Below are positions 6,542 to 6,990 of a stretch of DNA of 6,990 bases, in pieces (positions within the stretch are counted from its first letter, which is position 1; each line of letters starts with the position of its first letter). The DNA lies in assembly GCA_002366755.1 (NCBI GenBank), contig DFBV01000267.1, positions 1 to 6,990 of the forward strand, in the 5' to 3' direction. The notes under the pieces are model-generated. The model worked only from the letters and a program-made list of their open reading frames with translations, ran no database searches and was not told where the DNA came from. Both the position numbers and the translations under genes were made by a program. The DNA is from Anaerolineales bacterium UBA3071. GTDB taxonomy: Bacteria > Chloroflexota > Anaerolineae > UBA3071.

Positions 6542-6990
6542 ATGAAACGCAGATCCTGGCCTCACTGGCCACGATCCTCCACGCGCGCCTTCACCCGCGA
6601 GGCACACCGCACGCCAGGCTTCTCATTCTTCGACTGGCTGCACGGATACGTGTACCTTCGCTGGCCCTATCTCTACATCGGCATCGGGACTGGAGAGCAT
6701 CCGCTGGCCCGCGCCTTTGGGCCCCTGGTGCGCAGGTTATCACCGCTGTTCTCGCCCCGGCCAACCGATGGCCGAAGCCCCGACCGGGTCACCTTCGCCG
6801 ACACCTATCACGGCAAGGTCGTGCCCCTGGAGGCAGCCAAGCGGCTGGTCACCGTCCAGCAGGACATCACCCTCACCGACCTGGAGCAGGTGATCCCCTA
6901 CACCCGTGCCCGCGACATAGTGCTGCGCAACCCTGACCACATCGTCGTGCTGGAGTGCCCCTGCCGCGCCGCGCGTCGCAATCCTTGCCA
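6542..6990 (+). CDS. Putative Fe-S or metal-binding protein with CPC-x7-C cluster, 3' truncated
   Basis: The frame starts at ATG 6542, has AAGGGG six bases upstream, and stays open to the window end, giving 149 visible residues. The beginning is basic (MKRRSWPHWPRSSTR). An aromatic segment follows, FFDWLHGYVYLRWPYLYIGIGTGEHPLAR (in two parts, residues 29-57), which may lie at a membrane surface rather than cross it. Residues 83-138 look like an alpha/beta region (FADTYHGKVVPLEAAKRL, DLEQVIPYTRARDIVL, DHIVVLE). Then come Cys139, Cys141 and Cys149 in ECPCRAARRNPC, a pattern suited to an iron-sulfur cluster completed by cysteines beyond the window. I recall similar conserved proteins in Chloroflexota but cannot name the family. 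It is probably cotranscribed with the 93-residue gene. Confidence 0.8.
   Translation, partial: MKRRSWPHWPRSSTRAFTREAHRTPGFSFFDWLHGYVYLRWPYLYIGIGTGEHPLARAFGPLVRRLSPLFSPRPTDGRSPDRVTFADTYHGKVVPLEAAKRLVTVQQDITLTDLEQVIPYTRARDIVLRNPDHIVVLECPCRAARRNPC

Overview
The window is about 7 kb of GC-rich bacterial DNA with seven convincing protein genes (the first and last cut by the window edges), one very small doubtful reading frame, five recognisable sigma-70-type promoters and several short repeat structures. No rRNA, tRNA, CRISPR array or transposase was seen. The best hint of the host is the cohesin-like protein that ends in RRLYLPLVRGE. A C-terminal YLPLV-type tail is, from memory, common in secreted proteins of Chloroflexota (Anaerolineae and relatives), and the mix of genes fits that phylum. 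This is an inference, not a demonstrated assignment.

Positions 1-2111 (+) hold a two-gene operon: a fused nucleotidyltransferase (MNT) plus HEPN protein, and a protein with an AlbA_2/Schlafen-type domain, a GHKL-like ATPase module and a winged helix. The two overlap by 4 bases (ATGA). This looks like an accessory toxin-antitoxin or defence-type cassette and is the most likely place for an undescribed system. A 190-base non-coding stretch follows, with an 8-bp-stem inverted repeat and four TATCCCA repeats spaced 10, 10 and 11 bases apart.

Positions 2302-4135 hold two divergent metabolic genes: murI (glutamate racemase, minus strand) and a beta-hydroxyacid dehydrogenase of the tartronate semialdehyde reductase type (plus strand). 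Their promoters are back to back and share one palindromic -35 box, TTTGACAAA. Positions 4151-5205 (minus) hold a secreted triple-LysM L,D-transpeptidase with its own consensus-like promoter. With murI, this gives two peptidoglycan-related genes flanking the dehydrogenase; nothing shows that they are co-regulated.

Positions 5370-5887 (minus) hold a short cohesin-like domain protein that lacks a visible signal peptide or good start codon, although a near-consensus promoter points at it. Facing the other way, a TATAAT promoter at 6043-6071 leads through a repeat-bearing leader of about 170 bases into a two-gene operon: a 93-residue protein of unknown function and the start of a protein with a CPC-x7-C cysteine cluster, probably metal or Fe-S binding, which runs off the window end.
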